NCBI GenBank assembly: GCA_029747015.1
Contig: JAKOGI010000145.1
Span: 124,001-188,000, forward strand
From: Carnegiea gigantea
Taxonomy: Eukaryota > Streptophyta > Magnoliopsida > Caryophyllales > Cactaceae
Length of the DNA stretch: 64,000 nucleotides
Direction of reading: 5' to 3'
The number at the start of each line of letters is the position of its first letter. Within the stretch, counting starts at the first letter, position 1. The notes beneath the pieces were generated by a model. That model had not been told where the DNA came from and made no database searches. It saw only the letters and a program-made list of their open reading frames with translations. Made by a program: the position numbers and the translations under genes. Below, one piece after another: positions 21,734 to 32,803 of this stretch.

Positions 21734-22705
21734 TATATAGATATATATATATATATATGTATGTATATGGAGATTTTCGCTATGTTTGCATATGTTACAC
21801 AAAGTAACATTAACAAGAGAACAGTGGGATGCACTTGGTTGTGAGTGTAGGTTGTCGCTGAGACATAACATAACCAAGACTTTCAATTGTAAAGTGTTGG
21901 CAATCAAGCAACCAAGGTCATCCCAAGCCTTGACAACAAAATCATCTTCATCATTACCATTATCATCATCATCCTTCACATCACTCCAAGAAGAATGTTC
22001 GCTCAACTTGGAGTTCTCCCAAATTGAGATTGCGCCATTGCAGTAAGATTCTTTTTACCCCTCATCTCAACTTTGGCTTTTGTTTTAATTCCTTATTTTA
22101 CGAATAAATAACCATCTATATTCATAGTAAGATAAATTACTGATCATATTCGTACGTAGTTATTTTATAGAGGTGCGTATGTTACATGAGCTCTTACATA
22201 CAAATCTGATTACTCTTATATATACATATAAATTAACATGTTAATCTTAATTAAATTTCTTTTTAACTTGTTTAAATTTTGAATTCTATAACATAGACTC
22301 CACTTTAGTAAGAGATGTAGGAGATTAGAACAACCACAATTTTATTCGGTACTGTGTCCTATGTCAATTTCATAAAGATTATTTGCTAAGTTTGTTCATA
22401 GTGATTTCACGATGTAATTTTTAATTTTATCATTGCCATATATTTTATCATATGATATAAAGTTTTATGTATTTGATCATGTGCAAATCTTATTCACATA
22501 GGATCCACATTAGTTGGTATTTCTTGTAACTTGTAATATTAATCTAATCACCATGAACAACGGAGTAATATATGCTAATTTTCTGTGTTTCTTATGCAGA
22601 ATTCCTGAATTTGTTCCAGCAAAGATCCCATACCGGATATGTCCAAGTCCTCACGCAATAATATGGAGATCAAAGAAGACTAGAAGAAGACAAAGGCTTG
22701 CTTAA
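16796..22705 (+). CDS. Universal-stress-protein-like (adenine nucleotide alpha hydrolase fold) protein, 4 exons, 227 aa
   Basis: Exons are 16796-17026, 17145-17266, 21818-22042 and 22600-22705; the introns (118, 4551 and 557 bp) are GT-AG and all phases close, giving 227 codons plus TAA. The N-terminus [20 protein letters not shown] (2-21) with LTLLHVFP is the first beta-alpha unit of the USP fold. [20 protein letters not shown] and [15 protein letters not shown] follow. CKVLAIKQP and the C-terminal [16 protein letters not shown] block match a plant USP-like subfamily that lacks the classical G-x2-G-x9-G(S/T) ATP-binding motif. A Ser-rich stretch (about 152-173) separates the last two blocks, and the tail is basic (KKTRRRQR). 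Its biochemical role is unknown. Acceptor AACAAG|A at 21817 is chosen because the nearby AAAG|T would break phase. Confidence 0.88.
17076..17127. repeat. Small inverted repeat in intron 1 of the USP-like gene
   Basis: TGTGTGAGACTGTCTCAT is followed after about 10 bases by GTAAGACGGTCTTATACA. Both are imperfect palindromes and pair with each other. Related phrases (AAGACGGTTTCATACATGA, AAGATTGTCTCATACAAGAG) occur in intron 2, so this looks like a minimal MITE or its footprint. Confidence 0.5.
17596..17823 (+). mobile_element. MITE family D, copy 1, in intron 2 of the USP-like gene
   Basis: It begins AGGGCTTGTTATTTTCGTTG and ends in the complement of AAGGCCTTGTTTTTTTCGTT. The interior is built of GTTGAAGT/GAAATT phrases. 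It matches 26014-26277 in the same orientation. Confidence 0.72.
18770..18990 (+). repeat. Dispersed intronic repeat, copy 1
   Basis: ATTGTCTCATACAAGAGTTA, TTTTTTAAGGTTTT, TTATTACAGTCATCCCT, ATTATTAAAAGTCATTATAAAAAC occur in the same order as in 19930-20190 with many changes. It lies in intron 2 of the USP-like gene and is probably an old non-autonomous DNA element. Confidence 0.5.
18993..19046. repeat. Perfect 13-bp inverted repeat with 28-base loop
   Basis: TGACACGGTTTAA (18993-19005) is the exact reverse complement of TTAAACCGTGTCA (19034-19046). It can form a hairpin in the intron 2 transcript of the USP-like gene. Confidence 0.8.
19791..19832. repeat. (ATTT)n microsatellite
   Basis: About ten ATTT units within intron 2 of the USP-like gene. 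Confidence 0.95.
19930..20190 (+). repeat. Dispersed intronic repeat, copy 2
   Basis: Second copy of the 18770-18990 family. Its ends GACCGTTTCACAAAAGAG and GTAAGACGGTTTCATACATG form an imperfect terminal inverted repeat, which supports a MITE. Internal GATGACTAATAAT phrases are repeated. Confidence 0.5.
21395..21450 (-). other. Primer-binding-site-like relic (TGGTATCAGAGCC)
   Basis: On the minus strand ATGGTATCAGAGCCTTTTTG is followed by TTTTGAGCTTAAATCTCAGC. TGGTATCAGAGC is the usual primer binding site of plant copia elements (complement of the initiator tRNA-Met 3' end). No LTR adjoins it, so it is a relic or a SINE-like sequence. Confidence 0.3.
21593..21768. repeat. Compound (TA)n-(GTAT)n-(TA)n microsatellite next to a 3' splice site
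   Basis: (TA)n runs to about 21630, followed by about eleven GTAT units and again (TA)n to about 21768. It ends about 50 bp before the acceptor of exon 3 (21817) of the USP-like gene. Confidence 0.95.
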
Positions 22706-22969
22706 TTAAGATTTATTTAATTAGTCTTTAAATTCTTCCTTCTTTGTACCCTTTTGCCCTCTTCTACTCTTGTTGTAATCCCCATCTCCATCTTGATTTT
22801 TACTCCCTGGGATGTATGTGTTGATTTAGGTTTGTAGTTGCTTCGTACATGTAAAATTTCACAAAGCAGACATAGTAGAAAATCGAGATCATTTTAAATG
22901 GTAAATCTACTCTACCAAATTGAAGAGCTGAGTAAGATGTATAGTTAATATAATTTTTTAATGAAAAAA
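22706..22969 (+). other. 3' flank of the USP-like gene
   Basis: TAA is followed by T-rich sequence (TTTATTTAATTAGTC, TTGTTGTAATCCCC) typical of a plant 3' UTR. No canonical AATAAA signal is seen close to the stop. Confidence 0.4.
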
Positions 22970-23244
22970 TCGATGCTAATAATTTGAACTGTTGTGGTAT
23001 TGACGTGAATAATCTGACTTGAGAAAAATTACAGTAAGCAAGTTGACATTTGACCTTATTTTTTGTAAATAATATGATCTAAGGAAATCCATGTTAGTGC
23101 ACAACCAAGTCAAGCTTACCTAAACTCGTTGCTGGTATACTTACAAAAAATAGGGTCAAAAATTAGACTGTTTGCTATAGTCTTCTCAGGTCAAATTATT
23201 CACATCAATACCCCAATACTTCACATTATTGATGTCAATTTCCC
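22970..23244. mobile_element. Fold-back element with ~100-bp arms
   Basis: The left arm (22970-23069) and right arm (23140-23244) are reverse complements with scattered mismatches: TGGTATTGACGTGAATAATC against the complement of GATTATTCACATCAATACC-type sequence, and TTTGACCTTATTTTTTGTAA against the complement of TTACAAAAAATAGGGTCAAA. The loop is about 70 bp. There is no ORF. This is a fold-back or long-TIR MITE just downstream of the USP-like gene. Confidence 0.72.
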
Positions 23245-23730
23245 CTCTTTTAATTTAATGTTTAGTGTCTAACAGTTGAAAAAGCGACTTTATAATTTCT
23301 TATTTTGTGGAATTTTTAGCTTGGACTATTAGTTGTAATAAGATCTTTAACAAAACTGTTCTCCACTTTTAATAATTGTGGAGTAATACATGGCTCAAAA
23401 GAAGCTTATACCGTCAACAATGAAGTCCTTCGCCCTCTCCTTGTTATGATGCATATTCTATTTTTTTAAGCCAATTACTCCCATATTTTTAGTGTTGAGA
23501 TATGACAAATGTTTACTTTATAATGTGATCATTGTTTGCTTACAATATCACAAGCATTCTTGTGATGCTTAAGTCTTAATTCTACATTTCCAAAGAAACT
23601 TTCTACAACATTTTCCGCTTTGTTATATATAAAACTAATTTAATTGTAAAATTTTCAAGAAAATGTATTTTCAAAAATGAAAACTCACCCCAATAATTAA
23701 CACCCCCCCCCCAAAACAAAATTTAATGCA
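23245..23730. other. Intergenic DNA, nothing recognised
   Basis: AT-rich, with a C9 run near 23702. No ORF or repeat partner was found. Confidence 0.5.
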
Positions 23731-24283
23731 ATTAGAGCAAATGTAATAATGATCCATGATTTTGGATCACAAATGGGGGCTCAAACCTTCTACGTCATCT
23801 GCAATCTAAATTGTAGGTTAATTATTCACATATTTGTCCAAAAATTGAATAATTAATCTATAATAATGAAAATTTTTTATAAGTATAACATCAAACTTAA
23901 TATGAAAAGATCACAAATGAATATATTATTCACGATAGTTCCACTTCTATAAAATTTTATACAAGTAAACATCAAACAATTAAAAAAAAACCACAAACTA
24001 GCCGTTGCACAACGGATCTCTTCAAACGACTCTCTTTCCAGCATTTTTCCCTTTTTTTAACCTACTGCATCGGCCACTTTTCAAAAAAAAAAAAAAAAAA
24101 CTCTAGGCACTTTCAATACGATGCCGTTTAAGGGCTTAGCAAGCAAGGGGGATGGCTGTGAGCAAATCAAGGCTGCAAGTTGGATCGTGGGGCGGGTTGG
24201 AAGGAATCACTATTGCATGACATTTTTTGAACCGCGGGTCGAAAGGTTGGACCATGAGCCTAGCGTTGCAAATGCTCTTAGGT
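23731..24283. mobile_element. Candidate non-autonomous DNA transposon
   Basis: The ends TTAGAGCAAATGTAATAATG and the complement of TAAGAGCATTTGCAACGCTA form a short terminal inverted repeat (AGAGCAWWTGYAA). Internal CCGTTGCACAACGG and GGATCGTGGGGCGGGTTGG are unlike the flanks in composition. No transposase and no clear target duplication were seen. Confidence 0.45.
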
Positions 24284-26013
24284 TATTGCAAAATTCTGCC
24301 ATAATTGATTTTTTTTAACTATCGTAATTAAATAATATGCCATTGATTTGCAGCGGCTAATCGATGCCATTGGTTTTGTTTACAGGTCACTTATTGAGCG
24401 GTTGACACACAGGTGGAATTTTATCTTTCCCTCTCTTCTGTACCCATTCTCCCCCTTACAGTTATTTTCATCTGCTTGTCTCTGTCTGCCAAACCTCCTC
24501 CTCTCTAAAGAGCACGTCCAGTGGACGGCTCGCGCGAAGAGAGAGAGGGGGGCGCGAGGTGCAAGGCGCCTCGAGGCATCCCAACAGCAGGCTCGAGCTC
24601 GTGGCTCACCGAGCCGCTACTAGATGCGAGGTGCCCCGTATAAATTTTTTTGGCGTGGAGCGCCTCGAAACTACGTCGTTTCGGGCTGCTAACATCCTTT
24701 TTTTTGACTTCTGGTTTGGGCCCCAAAAAATGTCTTTTTTTTTTTGACCTCATTTTTTTTAACCAAGGCCTTGAGCTCTTTTACAAAGCCCAACTGTAAT
24801 TATAGGCCTACAATGCAGTATTTTTTCTTAGTTTGCTTTTCATGCTTTTTTATAAGGCTACCAAGTTTGATAATTTGCTCAAATTGGTGATACGGGACTT
24901 CCCAGTTCCCACCATCCAACAAAACCCATACTTATGCAATGACAATCTTGTAACCACCTTCTACTCCATCAACGTGGGAACATAAATAAATTTCTTATTT
25001 CTCTTCTTCCCCATTAGTTTGTACTTGTAATTTTTTCTATTAGATTCTAGTAATTTATGTTGTCAAAATCAAAATGTATTTTATTCATCAAATATATAAG
25101 TTAATATTCTCTCTCACTTTTTTCAAAATGTATTGAAATAATTTTTTTTTCATATTAAGATTTTTTATTATCTTTTAGGGGCCGGTACGAGGAAAACGAT
25201 ACTGATAGGAGATTTACCGTTCCACTAGGAAACCATTACATGGTCCGGTACAATATTTATAACTTTGTGAGAAGGAAAAGCTGGGTACGGGTTTTTTTGA
25301 GTGAATTTTTTAAATTTAAACTCTTGTTTTTTTTAAAAAAAATAATTTATGACCCTCTAATTAGTTGTATTATCAAATTATTATATGCACATTATTTTTC
25401 CCAAAAATAATAAACCCAATTAACCAACCAAAACCAAAAAACTAAATCAATTAAACATGGTTAGGTATGGGGTCCACTTGTATTATTTTCTTTGGTGAGC
25501 CAAGGTGATGAGCCTCTTATTGAAGAAGGTGAGGATTGTGAGGTAAAAAATTAAAGACGAAATTGATGTGACAGTGATAAACCCCCACCATTTGGGGTTG
25601 GTCTAATAGTCCTTTTCCTCTTCTGCTTTTGTTCTGTTTCCTCTGTGTTTTGACAAATACTGAGAGAAATTGAGGAAAAGAGAGTGACCACCTAATGTTC
25701 TTCTTCCTCTGCTCATGCTTCTTCAGTTGCAAAGCTGATTTTTCATATTTGGGCTCGTCGCTACCGCCATAGATTTTTGTTATGTGAAGCATATTCTCTT
25801 ATTTTGTTTCTCTCTCCTCCATTTCCGTAACTGTTGGAGATGATTCGCAACTTTCGATATGTTTCTTCAATTCCTTCTCTCTCTTATTTCTTCCTTCATC
25901 AGTTTTGTGACCCTGAATATGAAAATTTAAAAGTAGGAGTCTTTGGTCAATGACAACTTAAAATATTGCTGAGAGTTTTATGTCTAATTTGAACTCCCAG
26001 TCGAATTGAAATT
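24284..26013. other. Intergenic DNA with a GC-rich patch
   Basis: A GC-rich patch at about 24505-24680 begins AGAGCACGTCCAGTGGACGG and contains GCGCGAGGTGCAAGGCGCCT and AGCGCCTCGAAACTACGTCG. It looks like one end of another DNA transposon, but its partner was not found. A 30-codon open stretch at about 25182-25310 (YEENDTDRRFTVPLGNHYMV) looks protein-like but matches nothing recognised. The rest is AT-rich. Confidence 0.4.
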
Positions 26014-26277
26014 TAGGATTTGTTGTTTTTGTTGTACAATATGGGTTAAAAAAATAGATGAAATTGGTTGAGATTGGTTGAAATTTGTATTTTTTTGGGT
26101 TAAAGTGGGTAGAAGTATGTTGAAGTGGGTGCAAGTTAGAATAAGTTGGTACATTTTTTTTCAAAGATTCGTTGAAGTTGGTATTTCTTTGTTGAAGTGA
26201 GTTGAAGTAGATTGAAGTGGATTGAAGTTAGTTGAAGTTGGTGAATTGAGATTTACAAATGAAAATAACAGACCTTT
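26014..26277 (+). mobile_element. MITE family D, copy 2
   Basis: It begins AGGATTTGTTGTTTTTGTTG and ends AATGAAAATAACAGACCTTT. The interior contains many GTTGAAGTNGGTTG phrases and GAATTGAGATTTAC, as in copy 1 at 17596-17823. Confidence 0.7.
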
Positions 26278-29200
26278 ACCCGTTGAAGAAAGAGAATAAA
26301 TTGTGATGTTTATTTTTATCTTTGCTATTGTTTAGTCTATCATTGATGAGTAGGAGCTCCTTAATTCATAATGGTGCCATAACTATGGTGGACAAATTTT
26401 CTAAAGTTATCAATACTTATTCATATATGAGGGTGATGACCCAAAAATATATATCACTTCTCTTCATCATAATCTTTTTTCAATCTTTCTAGTTTTGATT
26501 ATCTGCTACACAAAGAACCCACCAGGGTTGCCCCGCCAGCCCACATCTACCTATGCAAAACCTATATCATATACTCGAGTGTATGTACCTCCATAAGATA
26601 CATAAATAATTATATATTAAAATATAAAATATATGACAAATACACTCCAAAAATATATATATAAAATAGATATGGGAGCATGTACTTCTCTCTCTAACTT
26701 CTCCTAAATTGGGTTCCTCTCATTCTCTGTTATCATGGCTAAAGAGGTGAATCGGTGTCTGTGGGTAGGTGGAGGGAGAGAGAGAGAGACGGCGAGAGAT
26801 TAGTGGGAGTCGTGAGTAGTTCACAAAACTACCAGTAAAGTATCATCCATTGTAGTCAATCAAAGCAGCGGTTAAGATCTGTCAAGACAAATCAATGGAG
26901 ATTATGATTTTTTTTTTTTTTTATCATCATAGTTAAATAAAATTTTAATTATGGTAAAATCCTGGTAGATTATTTGTACATTATTATTAAAAATACTTTT
27001 TGAATGTCCTTAAAAAAACCTACTTCTTTCAATGGATTTCAGCTTATATTCCTTGTCAAAAGAGGATTCTAATTATATATAAAATTAGTATAGACCCATG
27101 TGATGCACGGAATATCTTTTAAATGAATTTTTTAATTTAAAAATTATAGAGTATTCATTTTATAAAATCATTTGTCGCATAAATATTTTTTCACATAAAA
27201 CATTATTTGATTTACTTAATCATATAATTGGCAAAATTGGCGTTTTCAATCAATAGAAACTTTAGTTGGGGAATCAAATCATTCTCCCCTCCCTCTGGAG
27301 TCTTTGTAGTCTCAAATTTCACTAAATTCAGTTATAAGTGGACTATATTTGAAAAAGAAAAAACCAACCCATTAAAAGTAGGTCTTGATTCATGAAATAA
27401 TCATCACATAGTGTGAGACAGTTGAGATCATGTGTTACTCACGTATGAAATATGTTCACTACGTTATAAGCATAAGATACCCATTCCTTTACATTAGATG
27501 ACACCATCCTCAAGAATAATTAGAGACATCCAAATCTCTTTTAAAATAAAGTAATTTCCTCCTTTGAACTCCTATATTTATGTATTATACATTAACCTTC
27601 ATGGATTACAAATTTTACATCACAACGTATCTAACATTTGCTTCTCCCTATGATAACCCATAACAAAAATCCAAAAATATAACACATATTAGAGACCCCT
27701 ATCTAGTTATAAACATAGAAAATTATACATAAATTCCTATATAAGGTTCGATCTCTACTCCACTATACTAAGCAACCCATCTGTTTCTTCTAATGAGTTG
27801 ATTTGCTTTCTCCTTCTTGTGAATTAGTTGACAACATGCATCCGCATTAGAGAAAATTCTTTTAGTTTTGCAAAGAATCAAAAACTGAGTAACAATAACA
27901 ATATCAATGAGAATCCTAATATAGAAGATGATTGAGCCAGAGAGGGCAGTATATAGGCAATTCGAGCATGCCATAACATTGAAAAGGAAATGGGCTTATT
28001 CACTTATAAAATGCAAGCATACAAAAGTCTTAGTTTAGAGTAGCATGAAGAGAGAGAAAGGGTGAGTTGTGATTGGATGATGAGAGAGAGATGGGGCGCA
28101 TGAAGAGGGCGCAGTTACTGGGTGGATTTTTAACATTTTCTATAATAAAAAATAAGATAATTTCTATATAAATGATAATGATTTAATAAGAGGATATTTC
28201 ACTTGTAGAGGGGGTATGAAATTGAGAGAATTGGGAAGTTGAGTGGAGAAGCCCTTCACGTTATTTATTCATACTGAAGGTTTTTTTCCCCATAAATTCT
28301 ACCATAATTAATTTTTTTTCTAATTATAGTAGCTGCAAAATTTGAACCATTGATCTTCTAAAAATAAATCCCCACTGGTGACCTTTTACTGATGACCTAC
28401 TAATTGAGTTAAATACATTATTCTCTCTCGACATTGAAAGTCACCCAGATAATTTTTTTGGGAGTGAAAGTACACTGAATCATAGGAAGAGATGTACGTA
28501 TGTTAGGATTGGTCAACTTAAAGTTATGTCAATGCGAGAGTTCTCGATTAATTCGGACTCTTCACATTACAATATGGCCATATCTTCCACTCTCCCCATG
28601 GAACACCGTTGACATTAAGCATTAAATTTTGTTTTTGAGATTTCAATTTTCTACTTACAACTTATGGACAATTAATTAATTCTGTTTGCTTTTCACAATT
28701 ACACAACCTACTTGTGCGTGATGATAGCTCGGCCAGCAAAAATCAATGTTCTTAATTGTTGTTCCGAGTAGTAGTATGGAATAATATAATCTTAGACCAT
28801 TAGCAATTGCAACCGATTGATACATATACTACGTACTCTTCAATACCTGACAACCATAATCTCAATTTGCAAATTAAATCATCTAAAATAGTAGCCAAGC
28901 TCAAATTTGTTCAATTTTTTTTAATATTGATTTTCAAGTAGATGAGGCTTGTGCTGATGAAAGCTATTATGGAAGTTGAGCACTTCTTTTTGGTGCTAAT
29001 TGGGAAACTCCATCCAACTTCGAGCATTACATTAAGTTTATAGAAATAGAATAGAAAAGGGGGAAGAGGTTATGGGTAGATTAATGTGGTCCACCATTTC
29101 ATCTACCATTGAAGAGAGAAAAATATATTTATTACTAAATAGAGGAAAGAGAAAAGAAATTGATGAAGCAGAGGATCAAACCGGGGGTTGGAAATCAGGG

Positions 29201-29586
29201 AGTGGGGAGATAGTGAGAGGAAATGTCACGGGAAAAAACACAGGTAATTTTAAACCGGTTATATCAGGTAAGATCAGTTAGACATATTGACGGTTCAGAT
29301 TTTAAGAAAGAAAACCAAGGGATGAGAATGATTTCAATTACCATAGTTGATATTTTTCTCAATTATAGAAGAATGACCTTTTTTTTTTCCTTCCAAAGCC
29401 AAAATATAGGAGCTTGGGTGGAGAAGTCCTCTTGGGGTGGGGAAGTTATTGATGTGATAAGGCAGGAATGTGGAAGCATTGAAGAGACCTTCTAGTGCAA
29501 GTAATTTCTTGCTCAGGTTTTGTATTATTTTAATCGAACAAAATAGTTATTTCAACGGCTTAGATGAAATACGTAAATTAATTTAA
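26278..29586. other. Long unassigned AT-rich stretch
   Basis: Short GA-rich tracts (about 26772-26790, 28040-28095) are seen. TTAGTATAGACCCATGTGATGCACGG at about 27088 (given here as TTAGTATAGACCCATG and TGATGCACGG) resembles phrases found at plant Helitron or MITE ends, but no structure could be completed. Open frames (for example 29072-29281 and 29223-29495) lack family resemblance. No gene is recognised. Confidence 0.45.
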
Positions 29587-29672
29587 TGGTGCGGATCATG
29601 CTAATCTCCACAAATCACTCTCGTCACACCATTTTAGAGTTTTGCAAAGATTGCTATCGTAATAGTATAGAT
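29587..29672 (+). repeat. Dispersed ~85-bp motif, copy 1
   Basis: CTCCACAAATCACTCTCGTC, ACACCATTTTAGAGTTTTGC, AAAGATTGCTATCGTAATAG and TATAGATT occur in the same order as at 30308 and 30692. It looks like one terminus of a small element family. Confidence 0.5.
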
Positions 29673-30307
29673 TCAAAAAGATAGTAAAATGCACTTCCAT
29701 AGGTCAATCTCCTATCATTAGAAGAAGAATTATACATTTAATTTTGTGATCGGATGATATTGCCAATATTATGATGATTTTGCATGATACATGAGTACGT
29801 AACATTTTTTTTTCCTTTTTCAAGTGTTGCAATATATCAATATCTAAATCGAATGAAGACCAACCCCCCCAAAAAAAAAAAATTATATATTGATTTAAGG
29901 CCTTTCATTATCATATTGGAGTACTGCGAATACACTCCATGCTGATGACAGTGACTGAGCAACCAAAAGAGACCCCCCACCCCTTATTATTATACTTACA
30001 CAAATAACCATAATTCGTTATTTTCCCAGAAAGAAGCCACTCAGAACTTCATCCTGAGTGACTAAACATTAAAACCAATATTAATTTTTCTTGATTATAA
30101 AAATCAATATTAATTACCAACACAGCACTATAAATTAAAGACACAAAGAATGAAGATTGAAAAATAGTACCACCAGACCCGCGCATAGTGATTGCGGATA
30201 CACATTAGGAAGAAATGAAGAATGCATTTTGCACCGCAGCAATCACAACTGAACTTTGCAACTATAATTTCCAGATGGTATACAGCTCTGCTCTTTAACA
30301 ATACAAT

Positions 30308-30400
30308 GGTTGAGATTACATCAAATTCTACAAATTACTCCCATTGGTACTTTAAGTTTTTCCAAAGATTATACTTTTGTTAACAGTTTGGATTTTTTAG
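30308..30400 (+). repeat. Dispersed ~85-bp motif, copy 2
   Basis: GGTTGAGATTACATCAAATT, CTACAAATTACTCCCATTGG and CCAAAGATTATACTTTTG form the most diverged of three copies in this area. Confidence 0.42.
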
Positions 30401-30691
30401 ATAATAGAATTATCATGTATCCTTCATTAAATATAATCAAAATTATGAGTATTTTTTTTTAAAAAATTATAAATAGGTATTTTATTTAGATAAGGTATTT
30501 TTTTAAAACTAAAATCTACGGTTTAGATTTAATAAACAAGTATAATTGCCTAATGTTTTCCCTAGATAATTGGATTATCATCTATTTTTTTATCATGTAT
30601 ATCTGAAATCATCAGAAATTTTTTAATAAAATAAAGAGATATCTTAACTTTGAAATCGATGGCTTAGATTTAATGGATAAATAATTTTTAT

Positions 30692-30778
30692 AGTTAAGAT
30701 TACACTAAATCCCTCAAATCACTCTCGTTGTACCATTCTAGGGTTTTGTAAAGACTGGTATTATAATAATATAGATAA
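30692..30778 (+). repeat. Dispersed ~85-bp motif, copy 3
   Basis: AAGATTACACTAAATCCCTC, AAATCACTCTCGTTGTACCA and TTTTGTAAAGACTGGTATTA are followed by TAATAATATAGAT. It is in the same orientation as the other two. Confidence 0.5.
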
Positions 30779-32539
30779 TATTCCAAGTTAAATGGTAAAA
30801 GAATGTTTGATATGTGTCATGTGAAAAAACAACTACTTTAAGTATATTAATAAAATGGGTATTAAATTATTACTAACATGATGTTATGTAACTTGATGAA
30901 AAATATCATCATGAAAATAGAAGGGTTTTAACAATAAAAATTAAAATGAACAAATCATAATAATGGTTTGGTATACTTTTACTGTACTTTTTGCTAGCAG
31001 GAATACAATTTTTGATTAAAAATATTAGTACGATGGACATATACATACAATATATTATAATTAATCAATTTTTCCTCCAACAATACATTTATAGAACAAA
31101 TATATTTAAAAACACTCATAAGTCATAACTTATTACACTTCTAAAAACTTTGTTATTTGTTCTATTGGTGGATTAAAGGACATATCTTTAGGCTCGGAAG
31201 CGAAGGATTTCGTTACTCAAGAATTGGCCATGAATTAATGCAAACGATTAAGCAAATGCTACTAGAGTCTTCGTTGAGTCAACAACCCAAACCCGAACCT
31301 GTTCGATGGTTAGCCAACCATGAGAGAGAGGTAGAGACGGAGGTACAGTTTTACGGTTAATGTAACTTATACAAATTACTTTCCTAAACCCCTCTTTACA
31401 TAAGTTTAGGTTATATTTGCCACCACCACTTAGGTGGCATAAGCGGCCATCTAACCATAGATTATTAGGGTTGGCCAAGAGCTCTCACTCGGCCACATAA
31501 GCCATAAATCACATGTCTCTTCATGAATCATAACTGTTCACACTTCATACCAGAAATAGGACGTGCAACCAGAAAGTAACCAATAGTATTATATTAAGTC
31601 ACCATATAACTAACATAATACTTTCACCAAAGACGATACCCCAAATCATCCAAGCATTACCGGTGACATACCGAGTCCCTTTATGCCATATAATATATCA
31701 TATGACTATATACTTAATATCATCATCCAAGCTAACCTGGTGAGGATGGATAGATTTCTCCTTAAACAATCTAAACATTTCATCTCAGCTTAACTGCTTT
31801 TTTAATGTGTTCTCGCTGAGCCATATACATCGCGACACTTAAGAAACACATTAAGGTAGCATCATCAAGATTTGACTTCATATTATAGCTTCAAGTCATA
31901 GGGCCATCTTTATATGTCAATTGTCAGTCTATGTATGGGTTGTCTTATAAGCACATACAGTATGAAATGTATGTCATGGCATAACTTTTATTTAGTAGGC
32001 CATATCATTATGAATGCCATGCGAATCGACAATTTAGATTTTTACCTAAGAATCTAACTTAAGCCATTAGATCAGCATACTAAATGCTAATCTTGACATT
32101 GGATCCTAAGGCTTCAATATGAATCAAATATTTCATATTTGACCCCTTGAGTCTCATCTTAGACTTATTAAAGCGACTATATTCTTTTATTTATACATTT
32201 CTAGTATGAGTAATCATTATTGTACACACATTGCCACTATGCTTCAGTCTCATCCTGTCTGCTACTCAAGTGTTAGGATGATTGCCTGTGTAACTAGGTC
32301 AATTAGAAGCTTGTGACATTTCAATATGCCTAATATACAATAGTAAATCATGAGCATTATGCTCATTACAAATGAAATGTGTCTATCACATAATATGATA
32401 CAACCAAGAACTAAACCTTACAAATTCCTAAACTCAACATTTGAGCTTTGAACGCATCATTAAGAATAGATATATTCAAGCAAGTACAATCCTCTCGTTA
32501 ATGTATATATACCTAATAGCAATGTAGTTTGTCTCTATG

Positions 32540-32803
32540 GTAATAGGCAATGTACTCATCTTCCATAGTTGACAATGATGTGTAGTTTTACCTCTTACAA
32601 CATTATGATATGACTCCCACTTAGGATGAAAACATATCCTCAAGTTGATCTAGACTCATCAGGTCAATGCCCCCATCGATATCCAGGTATGCCTTCAATC
32701 TTAGGTCCTTACCCTGATAGCAAAGGACCAGGTCAATAGTACCATAAAGGTAATGCATGGCTCCTTTTGAATAGCTTGTCAGTGAGTAGGTCTTTGGTAA
32801 CAA
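32540..32803 (-). pseudogene. copia RNase H relic
   Basis: MHYLYGTIDLVLCYQGKDLR and LKAYLDIDGGIDL match the LRYL-x-G-T and L-x-GY-x-D-x-D-W block of copia RNase H. In a further frame SLSTMEDEYIAYY (about 32550-32585) is the STxEAEY motif. Confidence 0.75.

Noticed and set aside
21478..22006. Overlapping open frames rich in Ile-Tyr on both strands
   Set aside because: They are translations of the TA/GTAT microsatellite; only 21818-22042 on the plus strand is coding, as an exon of the USP-like gene.
24121..24753. Several overlapping frames in the GC-richer patch
   Set aside because: They occur on both strands and overlap candidate DNA-transposon sequence; no protein family resemblance.
31160..31490. 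Complete LTR for the copia relic at 31-36 kb
   Set aside because: No matching second repeat was found on the other side and no purine tract or TG...CA pair could be fixed, so no LTR is called.
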